From Cyanobacteriota bacterium (lineage in GTDB: Bacteria; Cyanobacteriota; Cyanobacteriia; Cyanobacteriales; Microcoleaceae), in assembly GCA_025362325.1 (NCBI GenBank), contig JANYGO010000354.1:1-33774 (forward strand): 33,774 nt of DNA, given 5' to 3'. The notes under the pieces are model-generated. The model saw nothing but the letters and a program-made list of their open reading frames with translations. It was not told the origin of the DNA and did not search any database. Shown here one piece after another: positions 1-7,233 of this stretch. Positions within the stretch are counted from its first letter, which is position 1; the number at the start of each line of letters is the position of its first letter. A program made the translations under genes and the position numbers.

Positions 1-942
1 GGCGATCGGGAATTAATCAAACAGCACGGCGAAACCCAGTGGGTAGTGCAAATCAATCAAGCTTTAGAAGAGAATCGCTTTCGCTTGTACTCTCAGCCGA
101 TCGTACCTTTGCTCAACTCTCCCACCACCGGAGCCCACTGCGAAATCCTGCTTCGCCTCCAGCTTGCAACCGGTCAGTTGGTATCGCCGATGGCGTTTAT
201 TCCGGCCGCCGAACGCTACAACTTGATGCACGCGATCGATCGCTGGGTAATTCGCACTTTATTTAGTAATTTATCTAAAAACTTCACGGCTAATTTATTA
301 GTCCAAAACCCCGGGGCAGACAGCGATAAAATAGTTACCTTGCCTGCTTGCTGCCCCTTGTCTAATTCACAATCCTCATTTGACAAACATCCCAGCCTTT
401 ATGCAATCAACCTTTCTGGGGACAGCCTTAACGAAGAAAAGTTTATCGACTTTATTCAGGAGCAGTTTTCCATCTATCAAATACAGCCGGAAATAATTTG
501 TTTTGAAATTACAGAAACCGTGGCGATTGCTAATCTCAGCAAGGCAGCCAGCTTAATTTGGAAACTCAAGGAACTCGGCTGTCAGTTTGCCTTGGACGAC
601 TTCGGCAGCGGGATGTCTTCTTTTGCTTACCTGAAAAGCTTGCCAGTAGATTATCTTAAAATAGACGGCAATTTTATTAAGCATCTTGCCGACAATCCTA
701 TTGATTTCGCAATGGTAGAAGCTATTACCAAAATTGCTCACGTCATGGGAATTAAAACTATTGCCGAGTATGTGGAAAGTCAAGCAGTTATTGATAAACT
801 CAAGGAACTTGGGGTAGATTATGCCCAAGGTTATTATTTGGGAAAGCCTCAACCTTGTAATTTCGGCTATCCAAGTTTAGAGGAAGTTTTGGGAGAATTT
901 TCGGTTGATTCTTTGGCTTTTGAGGCCAAGCTGGCTTCTTGA
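1..942 (+). CDS. EAL-domain c-di-GMP phosphodiesterase-like protein (C-terminal part)
   Basis: The reading frame is open from the first base, so the true start and any GGDEF or sensor domains lie outside the window. The visible 313 codons form an EAL domain. The E-x-L element reads EILLRL (Glu at window codon 48), so the middle Ala of EAL is Ile. It is followed by SPMAFIPAAERY, AINLSGDSL, FEITETVAI, the metal-binding DDFGSG (first Asp at codon 199), VDYLKIDG, IAEYVE and QGYYLGKPQP. These are the usual catalytic-core elements, so c-di-GMP hydrolysis is plausible. About 30 polar residues (near NPGADSDK to DKHPSL) between the second helix and the INLSG strand look like an insertion relative to typical EAL domains. 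The stop lies a few bases before a heptamer repeat array. Confidence 0.9.
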   Translation, partial: GDRELIKQHGETQWVVQINQALEENRFRLYSQPIVPLLNSPTTGAHCEILLRLQLATGQLVSPMAFIPAAERYNLMHAIDRWVIRTLFSNLSKNFTANLLVQNPGADSDKIVTLPACCPLSNSQSSFDKHPSLYAINLSGDSLNEEKFIDFIQEQFSIYQIQPEIICFEITETVAIANLSKAASLIWKLKELGCQFALDDFGSGMSSFAYLKSLPVDYLKIDGNFIKHLADNPIDFAMVEAITKIAHVMGIKTIAEYVESQAVIDKLKELGVDYAQGYYLGKPQPCNFGYPSLEEVLGEFSVDSLAFEAKLAS

Positions 943-944
943 AG

Positions 945-1204
945 AGTTGACAGTTGACAGTTGACAGTTGACAGTTGAGAGAAGGAAGAGGAAGAGTTGA
1001 CAGTTGACAGTTGACAGTTGAGAGAAGGAAGAGGGAAGAAGGAAGAAGGAAGAGGGAGAATTTCCCAATTCCCAACTGTCAAGTGCCAACTAACAACTAA
1101 CAACTGCCAACTAACAACTGCCAACAGTCAACTGCCAACAGTCAACTGCCAACAGTCAACTGCCAACAGTCAACTGCCAACAGTCAACTGCCAACAGTCA
1201 ACTG
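945..1204. repeat. Inverted pair of heptamer (STRR) arrays
   Basis: Two blocks of tandem AGTTGAC units, each ending in GAGAGAAGGAAGAG, make a direct duplication with a step of about 50 bp. They are followed by a purine-rich GGAAGAA stretch. From about 1083 there is a long array of the complementary type, mostly a 14-bp unit CAACTGCCAACAGT. The two halves are inverse complements, so either strand could fold into a long imperfect hairpin. The unit matches the CAACAGT class of short tandemly repeated repetitive sequences known from cyanobacteria. The array separates two convergent gene ends and supplies the stop codon of the leftward gene. Confidence 0.9.
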
Positions 1205-1426
1205 TCAACTGATAGCAGCTTCAATGTACTGAGTGTCTAAGAGAAAAGCACCTTTTTCAAAGCGAATGCCCCAATAATTGCCGGGACGCCGATCGAGTAC
1301 AATACCCTCAGCGCCGATCGCAATTACATTCGCAGCCCGCAGCATCGGCATCGGTTCGGCAGTTTTGACGTATGGCGGCATCGCCACAACTCGGACTTTT
1401 TGACCGATCGTAAATTCTTTTTCCAT
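1205..1426 (-). CDS. sipA: SipA-like (DUF3148) small regulatory protein
   Basis: This 73-residue protein is nearly all one conserved block: IGQKVRVVAMPPYVKTAEP, PMLRAANVIAIG, EGIVLDRRPGNYWGIRF and EKGAFLLDTQYIE. I recognise this as the cyanobacterial DUF3148 family, which includes SipA, an SH3-like partner of the histidine kinase NblS (light, nutrient and high-light signalling). The family assignment is firm; that this copy binds NblS is inferred from the family. It starts with ATG and is transcribed away from rbfA. The last codons (AAIS, then TGA) run into the repeat array, so the stop is part of an AGTTGA unit and the C-terminus may have been trimmed or rewritten by repeat expansion. Confidence 0.75.
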   Translation of the reverse strand: MEKEFTIGQKVRVVAMPPYVKTAEPMPMLRAANVIAIGAEGIVLDRRPGNYWGIRFEKGAFLLDTQYIEAAIS

Positions 1427-1575
1427 AGGTTTTATGCTGTTGATTGGCGATCATGACACGGCTAGGGTAGTCAGAATTCATTGTGGCGCACTTTTGGCAG
1501 AACTTCCTCTGACAGCTTTGTGTCAAACTAAGAATTGATAGAAAATGGCTGATATGAAAGTAGGGGATAGTTGAT

Positions 1576-2025
1576 ATGGCTACAAGTCGTCGCATTGAGC
1601 GTGTAGCTTCAATGATTAAACGGGAAGTCAGCCTGATGTTGCTGAATGGAATCAAGGACGATCGCGTCGGTGCAGGTATGGTTAGCGTTACCGAAGTAGT
1701 TGTTTCGGGAGACCTTCAGCATACAAAGGTTTTTGTCAGTATTTACGGTACTGATGAGGCGAAAGCCGAGACTATGGAAGGTTTGAAATCGGCAACTAGC
1801 TATGTTCGTAACCAGTTGGGGCAGCGGTTGCAACTACGCCGGACACCAGGAGTGGCATTTCTAGAAGATGGTTCCCTGGAACGGGGTGATAAAATGGTGA
1901 TACTGCTGAATCAGCTTTCTGCCGATCGCAAACCAGGTATGTTTGACGACGAAGAATTGACGGATGATGGCGAAAAATTGACCAATGATGATGATGATGA
2001 TGATTTAGAAGCAGACGAGGATTAA
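1576..2025 (+). CDS. rbfA: 30S ribosome-binding factor RbfA
   Basis: RbfA is a single KH-fold factor that binds the 30S subunit and helps mature the 5' end of 16S rRNA, especially in the cold. The 149-residue product has the family start ([16 protein letters not shown]), the central [20 protein letters not shown] block and the [12 protein letters not shown] segment with the conserved Pro-Glu-x-x-x-Asp-like ending. About 40 C-terminal residues form a very acidic tail, with an Asp run encoded by a GAT/ATG trinucleotide tract near 1985-2003. The ATG is preceded by a purine-rich GGGGA about 10 bases upstream. The next gene, a GH3 hexosaminidase, follows in the same direction after an 80-bp gap filled by an STRR. 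Confidence 0.95.
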   Translation: MATSRRIERVASMIKREVSLMLLNGIKDDRVGAGMVSVTEVVVSGDLQHTKVFVSIYGTDEAKAETMEGLKSATSYVRNQLGQRLQLRRTPGVAFLEDGSLERGDKMVILLNQLSADRKPGMFDDEELTDDGEKLTNDDDDDDLEADED

Positions 2026-2043
2026 TTAGCATCTGAAGGCAAT

Positions 2044-2090
2044 CAACAGTCAACAGTCAACAGTCAACAGTCAACAGTCAACAGTCAACA
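2044..2090. repeat. (CAACAGT)n heptamer array
   Basis: Six and a half nearly perfect copies of CAACAGT fill most of the gap between rbfA and the GH3 gene. This is the classic cyanobacterial STRR heptamer and the same family as the array at 945-1204. It ends about 15 bases before the next ATG and leaves no clear Shine-Dalgarno sequence, so the downstream gene may be translated by coupling or from a weak site. Confidence 0.92.
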
Positions 2091-2104
2091 ATTCCAAATT
2101 ACCC

Positions 2105-3727
2105 ATGATTGACAATCTTTCCTTACCCGAACTGGTGGCCCAGATGTTCGTGGTGCGCGCTTCTGGCTGCTTGTTCGACCACCAAATTCGCTATCTTGAA
2201 TGGGAACCCACGGCCGACAAACTCCGCTATTATCTGGAAAAGTTGGGCGTCGGTGGGGTGATTTTGGTGGGGGGAAGTGCTGCGGAATTGGCGGTGCGAT
2301 CGCACCAATTGCAGTCTTGGGCCAAATTTCCGCTACTGCTGGCGGCTGATATTGAGGAAGGTGTCGGCCAGCGGTTCGCCGGGGCGACTTGGTTCGGGCC
2401 ACCGATGGCTATTGCTGAAATTGCGACACATGATCCAGGTAAAGCCGATCGCTATGCGGAACAAATGGGATCTGTGACTGCGATCGAAGCTAGGGCGATC
2501 GGTCTCAATTGGATTCTCGCACCGGTGGTTGATGTTAACAACAATCCTGACAATCCGGTGATTAACGTCCGCGCTTTTGGCGAGACATCGGAAATTGTCG
2601 GCAAATTGGCAAGTGCTTTTATTCGCGGCGCTCTCAAGCACCCGGTTTTGACTACAGCTAAGCATTTCCCCGGTCATGGAGATACGGCGGTTGATTCTCA
2701 CTTGGAATTGCCGGTTTTGCCGCATTCGCCAGCGAGATTGGCTGCTGTTGAGTTACCGCCTTTTGTTGAGGCGATCGCCGCTGGGGTCGATGCTGTGATG
2801 AGCGCCCACTTGCTGATTCCAGCTTGGGATGACGAGTTTCCTGCTACTCTTTCTCGCAAAATTTTGATTGGGAAGCTGCGCCAAGAGTTGGGATTTGATG
2901 GTTTGATCGTGACGGATGCTTTGGTGATGGGTGCGATCGCCAATAAGTACGGTGCTAAGGGCGCTGCTGTTTTGGCGGCCCAGGCTGGGGCTGATGTTTT
3001 GCTGATGCCGCTTGACCCGGAAGGGGCGATTTTGGCTGTCTGCGAAGCTGTCACTCAAGGGCGGATTTCTTCTTCACAAATTAAGGAATCTGTCAAGCGA
3101 ATTTGGAAAGCTAAAGCTAAAGTCGGTTTGTTAGTAAAGGAAAAGGAAAAAGCAGCAGATTCAACATCGATCGAGTCGATCAACTTAAGTTTGCTAGCAA
3201 ATCCAGAAGCAAGGGCAACGGCTGTCGATATTTTGCGAGATTCTTTGAAATTTGGTGGAAATCTGCCTTTAGTCGCGAAAAAGCCCTCAGAAAACCAGGT
3301 TTTGCGGAATTTGATTGTTGTAGATGATGTTTTGGGTTGCGAGTTTTTGGGCAAACACACTCCGGCGATCGCCCTTCCCCAACAGTTTGGTTACGAATTA
3401 CAACTAATTGACGATCGCACAGGCGCGATCGTTGATAATGCAGGTGCAGAGCATTTTTCTCCGACACTGCTGCAAATTTTCATTCGCGGTAATTGCTTCC
3501 GAGGCAGTGCTGGTTTGACCGAAGCAGCCCAAGATTGGTTTAAGAAATTATTAAGGACGCTCGAACTGCAAGCTGTGTTAATTTACGGCAGTCCCTACGT
3601 TTTAGAGCAATTCTTGCCGCACTTGCCTCCGAGTATTCCTTATGTATTTTGTTTCGGGCAGATGGCGACAGCGCAATCTCTGGCTTTAGAATTGCTGTTC
3701 GGCATTGACAAAACGGGCAATGCTTGA
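2105..3727 (+). CDS. nagZ: Glycoside hydrolase family 3, NagZ-type beta-N-acetylhexosaminidase
   Basis: NagZ-type enzymes remove beta-linked N-acetylglucosamine from muropeptides during cell-wall recycling. The 540-residue product has an N-terminal GH3 barrel (about 1-350) with AADIEEGVGQRF, NWILAPVVDVN and the diagnostic loop KHFPGHGDTAVDSH at 186-199, which carries the His/Asp acid-base dyad unique to NagZ-type GH3. The likely nucleophile is Asp271 in IVTDALVMGA. The last 190 residues form a second domain, making it longer than the single-domain E. coli enzyme (about 340 residues) and more like two-domain GH3 proteins. There is no signal peptide, so it is probably cytoplasmic. It follows rbfA in the same direction. 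The exact substrate is inferred from the motif. Confidence 0.9.
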   Translation: MIDNLSLPELVAQMFVVRASGCLFDHQIRYLEWEPTADKLRYYLEKLGVGGVILVGGSAAELAVRSHQLQSWAKFPLLLAADIEEGVGQRFAGATWFGPPMAIAEIATHDPGKADRYAEQMGSVTAIEARAIGLNWILAPVVDVNNNPDNPVINVRAFGETSEIVGKLASAFIRGALKHPVLTTAKHFPGHGDTAVDSHLELPVLPHSPARLAAVELPPFVEAIAAGVDAVMSAHLLIPAWDDEFPATLSRKILIGKLRQELGFDGLIVTDALVMGAIANKYGAKGAAVLAAQAGADVLLMPLDPEGAILAVCEAVTQGRISSSQIKESVKRIWKAKAKVGLLVKEKEKAADSTSIESINLSLLANPEARATAVDILRDSLKFGGNLPLVAKKPSENQVLRNLIVVDDVLGCEFLGKHTPAIALPQQFGYELQLIDDRTGAIVDNAGAEHFSPTLLQIFIRGNCFRGSAGLTEAAQDWFKKLLRTLELQAVLIYGSPYVLEQFLPHLPPSIPYVFCFGQMATAQSLALELLFGIDKTGNA

Positions 3728-3780
3728 GTTGTTGTACTCCTGAATCTTTCCTTTGCTGCGTCAGGACTTAAATTGATCGA

Positions 3781-3838
3781 CCCGGTTTCTCGCCAGAACT
3801 TTTGCCGATTGTAGCAAAGCATCCATCCAGAAACCGGG
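3781..3838. repeat. Dispersed inverted repeat with CCCGGTTTCT ends
   Basis: Perfect 10-bp arms CCCGGTTTCT and AGAAACCGGG enclose 38 bp. The same arms recur, in inverted pairs, at 5071-5132 and 7234-7301, so this is a dispersed element of about 60 bp. It is the main structure in the 358-bp gap after the GH3 gene. Apart from it I see only AT-rich promoter-like sequence just before the next gene. Confidence 0.7.
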
Positions 3839-4010
3839 AATCGGGGGTGGGTGTCTAAGTGGTGAAAGCTTTGCAGAAGCTGGGTCTGTTAGCCGGCAAA
3901 ATGTGCCACGTCTCAAAATCTAAAGACAGATCAATCACTGAGTAATCATTCCTATAACTTTTTTTTAATTTACGAGTGAATAGTATCTGTGTATACAGAA
4001 AAAAATTAAC

Positions 4011-4038
4011 TTACATATTCGGAAGTTTGGACTATATT
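4011..4038 (+). promoter_or_regulatory. Possible promoter of the DUF4327 gene
   Basis: TTACAT (4011-4016) and TATATT (4033-4038) are 16 bases apart and lie about 48 bases before the ATG. Just upstream, TCTGT and ACAGA arms (3986-3999) flank a 4-base centre and could be an operator. Both calls rest on weak sequence similarity only. Confidence 0.35.
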
Positions 4039-4085
4039 ATTAGCAGGGCCATAAATTTTTTTAAGTAAAACCTTGAGGGCGCATT

Positions 4086-4319
4086 ATGATTCAGTCAACT
4101 ATTCACCAACTCCACTACTCTTTAGATGTTATCCAGGATGAAGCGCGCCACCTCGTGCACGAGGGCATACTGAGCCGGCAACAGCCTATCTACACGCTTT
4201 GTCAGTTCATCCCGCCCCGAGAATGGTCTTGCGTCGAGGGAGAACTCGAAAAATGCGACTTCTTGCTGCGCGATCGCATCGCCGACCTGATCGGTACTGA
4301 AAACTGGGACAATGACTAA
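4086..4319 (+). CDS. DUF4327 family protein
   Basis: This is a 77-residue cytoplasmic protein with no membrane segment. The block SRQQPIYTLCQFIPPREW followed by CVEGELEKCDFLLRDRIAD and LIGTENWDND is characteristic of the cyanobacterial DUF4327 family, whose function is unknown. The length is normal for the family and the only in-frame ATG at this end gives the expected N-terminus. It stands alone between a long upstream gap and a convergent neighbour, so genomic context gives no functional clue. Several His and Cys residues are present but do not form a recognisable metal site. Confidence 0.85.
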   Translation: MIQSTIHQLHYSLDVIQDEARHLVHEGILSRQQPIYTLCQFIPPREWSCVEGELEKCDFLLRDRIADLIGTENWDND

Positions 4320-4382
4320 AGTTTGGTTCTTTTCAATAAGTTTGCAAGTAAACTCCGGCCGTGTTAAGGGATTCTTTATTCT

Positions 4383-4790
4383 TTAATCCTGGGAATTTTC
4401 AGCGCGCAAATTTTCCAATTCGGCCCTCAGCGCTGCCATGTGTGCAGTTAATTCTTGAATCTCTTTTACGTCTGGTTGTACAACCGACTCGGGAGGAGTG
4501 TCAGTTGCTGTATCCGATTGCTGATGCGAGACGGATTCGTCGCTGCGTGCATTCTCCCGATCGCCCGGTTGAGAGAAAATTGTATCGACAAAATTCCGCG
4601 CTTCTCGATCGGTCATTTCTCCTTTTTCCAGCAACTCATCCGCGAGTAGACTCAAATTTGGCTGTCGAAGTTTGTCCAGATTTTCTTCTCGCTTCTGGGC
4701 ATCTTGCAATGTCTCAATTAAAAAGGAAGTTGCACCTAAAGTTAGGTGAAATCCTGTTTGCAGCATTTGAGGCAGGTTGTCGGGATTCAT
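4383..4790 (-). CDS. Phasin-like helical protein of unknown function
   Basis: The 135-residue product begins with a weakly hydrophobic helix (LPQMLQTGFHLTLGATSFLI). A helical stretch with LLADELLEKGEMTDREARNF follows, resembling the cyanobacterial phasin-like (granule-associated) proteins. Residues about 75-105 are a polar, Ser/Thr/Asp/Gln-rich linker. The C-terminus (VKEIQELTAHMAALRAELENL) is a clear heptad coiled coil. A role on a polymer granule or as an oligomeric scaffold would be a guess from this architecture. An overlapping rightward reading frame exists over the same bases, but only this strand gives recognisable family-like sequence. A strong hairpin lies about 50 bases upstream of the start and would be in its 5' leader. 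Confidence 0.75.
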   Translation of the reverse strand: MNPDNLPQMLQTGFHLTLGATSFLIETLQDAQKREENLDKLRQPNLSLLADELLEKGEMTDREARNFVDTIFSQPGDRENARSDESVSHQQSDTATDTPPESVVQPDVKEIQELTAHMAALRAELENLRAENSQD

Positions 4791-4838
4791 CTAAAAAATG
4801 CCGCTAGAACGTTTTTCGGAGTTTTTGGTTCGCGAGTT

Positions 4839-4870
4839 GCCAAGAGGTGGCGGGCTTGCCACTTCTTGGC
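4839..4870. other. 13-bp hairpin upstream of the phasin-like gene
   Basis: GCCAAGAGGTGGC and GCCACTTCTTGGC pair over 13 positions with one G-T wobble around a 6-base loop. No T-run follows on either strand, so it is not a simple terminator. It lies 49 bases before the leftward start codon and may be part of a structured 5' leader or a protein-binding palindrome. Confidence 0.6.
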
Positions 4871-5070
4871 GTGAAGATGCGAAGTTGTCGATCGCGATCG
4901 CCCCGCTTCCAGAAAAATCAGCGTTTGGGGGGATGCTTTTTTTTCGAGCAATGCTTATTGTATCATTACTTCGCGAATTGAGAAATGTCAAGTGTAAAGT
5001 TTTGTAACGAGCGATCGAAACATCCCCACTCAACAAGTCAGTCATCAGTCCTGGACGGATGGGGGGCGAG

Positions 5071-5132
5071 AAACCCCGTTTCTCGGCAAAAATTGGGTCT
5101 GGAAACCAGAAATCTAGTCAGAAACCGGGGTT
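5071..5132. repeat. Second copy of the GAAACCGGG-type inverted repeat
   Basis: AACCCCGTTTCT (5072-5083) is matched by AGAAACCGGGGTT (5120-5132), the same arms as at 3781-3838 with one base missing. The left end also forms a tight local hairpin by itself: CGAGAAAC, three C, GTTTCTCG (5067-5085). The element lies in the 662-bp gene-free stretch 4791-5452, which otherwise holds a hairpin and two tandem duplications; I see no convincing gene there. Confidence 0.65.
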
Positions 5133-5188
5133 ATAAGGTCGCAAGCGCGTCCAATACTCTATATTCAAAATTTGAGATAGAATCCAAT

Positions 5189-5320
5189 TTACCAGAAAGA
5201 AGTGGTTTAAAGCCTCCACCCTTGTAGGGAGAAATTAAAACAAGACTATTCATTACCAGAAAGAATTTGTTTAAAGCCTCCACCCTTGTAGGGAGAAATT
5301 AAAATCAGACGATTCATTAC
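5189..5320. repeat. 64-bp tandem duplication containing a CRISPR-like 37-bp repeat
   Basis: Two copies of a 64-bp unit lie head to tail. Inside each is a 37-bp core (5205-5241 and 5269-5305) that starts GTTTAAAGCC, has CCCT and AGGG half-sites around TGT in the middle, and ends ATTAAAAC (ATTAAAAT in the second copy). Length, GTTT start, AAAAC end and a central dyad are all typical of CRISPR repeats. The intervening 27 bp is short for a spacer, and its ends match sequence outside the pair (TTACCAGAAAGAA before copy 1, GAC-ATTCATTAC after copy 2). A plain tandem duplication therefore explains it as well. No cas gene is visible. Confidence 0.7.
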
Positions 5321-5323
5321 TCC

Positions 5324-5455
5324 AATCCTCGGACTTCCAGGTAGAGGTCGCCCTCAAGCAGTCAACTGTCGAGCGGTCAACTGAATGAATCGAATCCTCC
5401 GACTTCCAGGTAGAGGTCGCCCTCAAGCGGTCAACTGTCGAGCGGTCAACTGTCA
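5324..5455. repeat. 69-bp tandem duplication
   Basis: Two copies of a unit starting AATCCTC and containing GACTTCCAGGTAGAGGTCGC, CCTCAAGC and two GTCAACTG words (GTCAACTGTCGAGCGGTCAA) follow each other with a 69-bp step and a few substitutions. The last GTCAACTGTCA extends over the stop codon of the leftward ABC gene. The GTCAACTG words relate it to the STRR heptamers elsewhere in the window. It directly abuts the 64-bp duplication, so the whole 5189-5455 stretch is repetitive. Confidence 0.8.
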
Positions 5456-6586
5456 AGGATACAGCGCCTCACCGGTGGATGGGTCAAATACGAATAGCCG
5501 ATCGAAGTCAAGTTGTACCGTCAGCCGATCGCCCGATCGCAAGCGGACACTCGCAGGTATTTGCAACTGTACAGTAGTTTCAGCACTCAACAAAGGCAAA
5601 CTCGCCCGAATTAAAGTTTCTCGCCCCAGAGGTTCCACTACTTTTACCTCTACATCGAGAGGAACTTTTTCTAAAGCCCAAACATCCCTGTTTAAATCAT
5701 CGGATTCTGGTGTTTTCGGCGTAAACATTTCGATATTTTCTGGGCGAATTCCCAAATCAAATCCTTGTCCTTCTCTCGCCTGCAATCTTTTCTGAATCGA
5801 GGGCGGACAAGCTAAAGATTGACTTCCTACTTGAAAGGATTCGTTAGCATAAATTGCGGGCAAAATGTTCATCGCCGGATCGCCTAAAAATGTGGCAACC
5901 ATCCGGTTGGCTGGTTTCGCGTAAATGCTTTGCGGGTCTCCAATTTGCTGAATTTTTCCCCCATCTAAGACCACAATCTTATCAGCTAAAGTCATCGCTT
6001 CCACTTGGTCGTGGGTAACGTAAACTGTGGTGATTCCTAGTCGTTGATGCAGTTGTTTTAGTTCGGCCCTAGTGTCGTCTCGCAGTTGGGCGTCGAGGTT
6101 GGAAAGCGGTTCGTCTAGGAGGAATACTTTCGGTTCGCGGGCGATCGCCCTTCCCAGTGCTACCCGCTGCTGCTGTCCGCCTGATAGCTGTTTGGGCTTA
6201 CGTTTGAGGAGGTGGTCGATCGAGAGCGATCGGGCTACTATTTCGACTCGTTCTTGAATTTTAGTCTGGTCAACATTCCGCATCCGCAATCCAAATGCCA
6301 GGTTTTCTGCGACAGTCATGTGCGGGTAAAGGGCGTAATTTTGAAACACCATTGCCACATCCCGCTGTCTAGCGGGAATGTTGTTAACTAAATTCTCTCC
6401 AATATAAAGATTGCCGGAAGTTGCGGTTTCCAAACCTGCAATTGTCCGCATAATTGTGGATTTCCCGCAGCCCGAAGGCCCGACTAATACCCAAAATTCC
6501 CCATCCGGAATTTTGAAACTAATGTTTTCGATCGCGGTGACGTTTTGGTAGCGTCGGGTAATATCTTCTAATCGAACATTTGCCAT
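5453..6586 (-). CDS. CUT1-family sugar ABC transporter ATP-binding protein (UgpC/MalK-like)
   Basis: This is the cytoplasmic ATPase that powers a carbohydrate (or glycerol-phosphate/osmolyte) importer. The 377 residues show Walker A GPSGCGKST (36-44), the Q-loop in VFQNYALYPHMTV, signature LSGGQQQRVALGRAIA (134-149), Walker B VFLLDEPLSNLDA (154-166) and the H-loop in VYVTHDQVEAMT. A C-terminal TOBE-type regulatory domain follows from about 240 (FLGDPAMNILPA, LGIRPENIEMF, VKVVEPLGRE). Length and domain order fit MalK/UgpC/MsmK. In cyanobacteria such ATPases are often encoded away from their permeases and shared by several importers; no permease or binding protein is adjacent here, so the substrate cannot be named. 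The stop codon lies inside a repeat unit. Confidence 0.93.
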   Translation of the reverse strand: MANVRLEDITRRYQNVTAIENISFKIPDGEFWVLVGPSGCGKSTIMRTIAGLETATSGNLYIGENLVNNIPARQRDVAMVFQNYALYPHMTVAENLAFGLRMRNVDQTKIQERVEIVARSLSIDHLLKRKPKQLSGGQQQRVALGRAIAREPKVFLLDEPLSNLDAQLRDDTRAELKQLHQRLGITTVYVTHDQVEAMTLADKIVVLDGGKIQQIGDPQSIYAKPANRMVATFLGDPAMNILPAIYANESFQVGSQSLACPPSIQKRLQAREGQGFDLGIRPENIEMFTPKTPESDDLNRDVWALEKVPLDVEVKVVEPLGRETLIRASLPLLSAETTVQLQIPASVRLRSGDRLTVQLDFDRLFVFDPSTGEALYP

Positions 6587-6636
6587 TTTTTGACTGTAAT
6601 TGGTAATTGATAGTTAGTGCTTTTTACCTTCAGTCT

Positions 6637-7206
6637 TCAACCTTCAGAAAACTGTTCTAATTCTAAAAATGTGCGTTCTAATTCTTCAATCAGAGGCGTT
6701 GATTCAGCTTGGCGGAATGCTTCTACCAAAGAACGATAGTACCAGAGAGAACCGTCTTTGCCACCTTTGAAGCGTTCCCAAACCGAGTCGCCCACTTGAC
6801 GGGAATCTTTCAGGATTGATCGCACGTTATAAAGTTTATCAGCCGCCGAGACCAATCTGACCGAACCCGAAGCTGTGAGAATGCGATCAATATAAGCTTG
6901 TTTGCGATCGCGCCAAGGGGGTTTCGGCGTAGCATCGCTGTCGGTACAGCCGTCTACAATCGCTGTTACAGTATCGCCAAAACGGCGGCGGATGGCTTCG
7001 CGGGTGGGCGCGCCGCCTTGATCTTCGATCGCATCATGAAGCAAAGCTGCGATCGCCTCATCTTCATTTGCCCCGTATTCCAAAGCTATACTAGCAGTAC
7101 CCAACAAATGAGCGATATACGGAACGCCTGAACCCTTACGGATTTGAGTTGCGTGCAATTCAGTGGCATAGGTGAGGGCTTCAGCAAAACGGTTTGAGAG
7201 TATCAT
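6637..7206 (-). CDS. HD-domain phosphohydrolase, MESH1/SpoT-hydrolase-like
   Basis: The 189-residue protein is a stand-alone HD domain related to the hydrolase half of RelA/SpoT. Metal-ligand candidates are His33 (PYIAHLLGTA), His57-Asp58 (ALLHDAIED) and Asp123 (VSAADKLYN), with spacing close to that of the small alarmone hydrolase MESH1. ATQIRKGSGVPYI and FGDTVTAIVDGCTD are further SpoT-type blocks. It could remove the 3' pyrophosphate of (p)ppGpp or act on NADPH or another nucleotide; sequence alone does not decide. No synthetase domain is attached. It starts with ATG and lies 50 bp upstream of the ABC ATPase on the same strand, so they may be cotranscribed. A dispersed inverted repeat lies just upstream. 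Confidence 0.88.
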   Translation of the reverse strand: MILSNRFAEALTYATELHATQIRKGSGVPYIAHLLGTASIALEYGANEDEAIAALLHDAIEDQGGAPTREAIRRRFGDTVTAIVDGCTDSDATPKPPWRDRKQAYIDRILTASGSVRLVSAADKLYNVRSILKDSRQVGDSVWERFKGGKDGSLWYYRSLVEAFRQAESTPLIEELERTFLELEQFSEG

Positions 7207-7233
7207 TGTTAGTTCGCGATCGCCTGAGTGGTC

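Noticed and set aside
4361-4807. Rightward 148-codon frame over the phasin-like gene
   Set aside because: Composition is rich in Arg, Cys and Leu with no recognisable motif; the leftward frame has coherent helices and a coiled coil.
4791-5045. Small frames on both strands between the phasin-like gene and the repeats
   Set aside because: They overlap a hairpin and HIP1 octamers and show no protein-like conservation pattern or ribosome-binding site.
5205-5305. Annotating the two 37-bp repeats as a CRISPR array
   Set aside because: Only two repeats and one 27-bp spacer, similarity extends into the flanks with a 64-bp period, and no cas gene is in the window. Reported as a repeat and as a finding instead.
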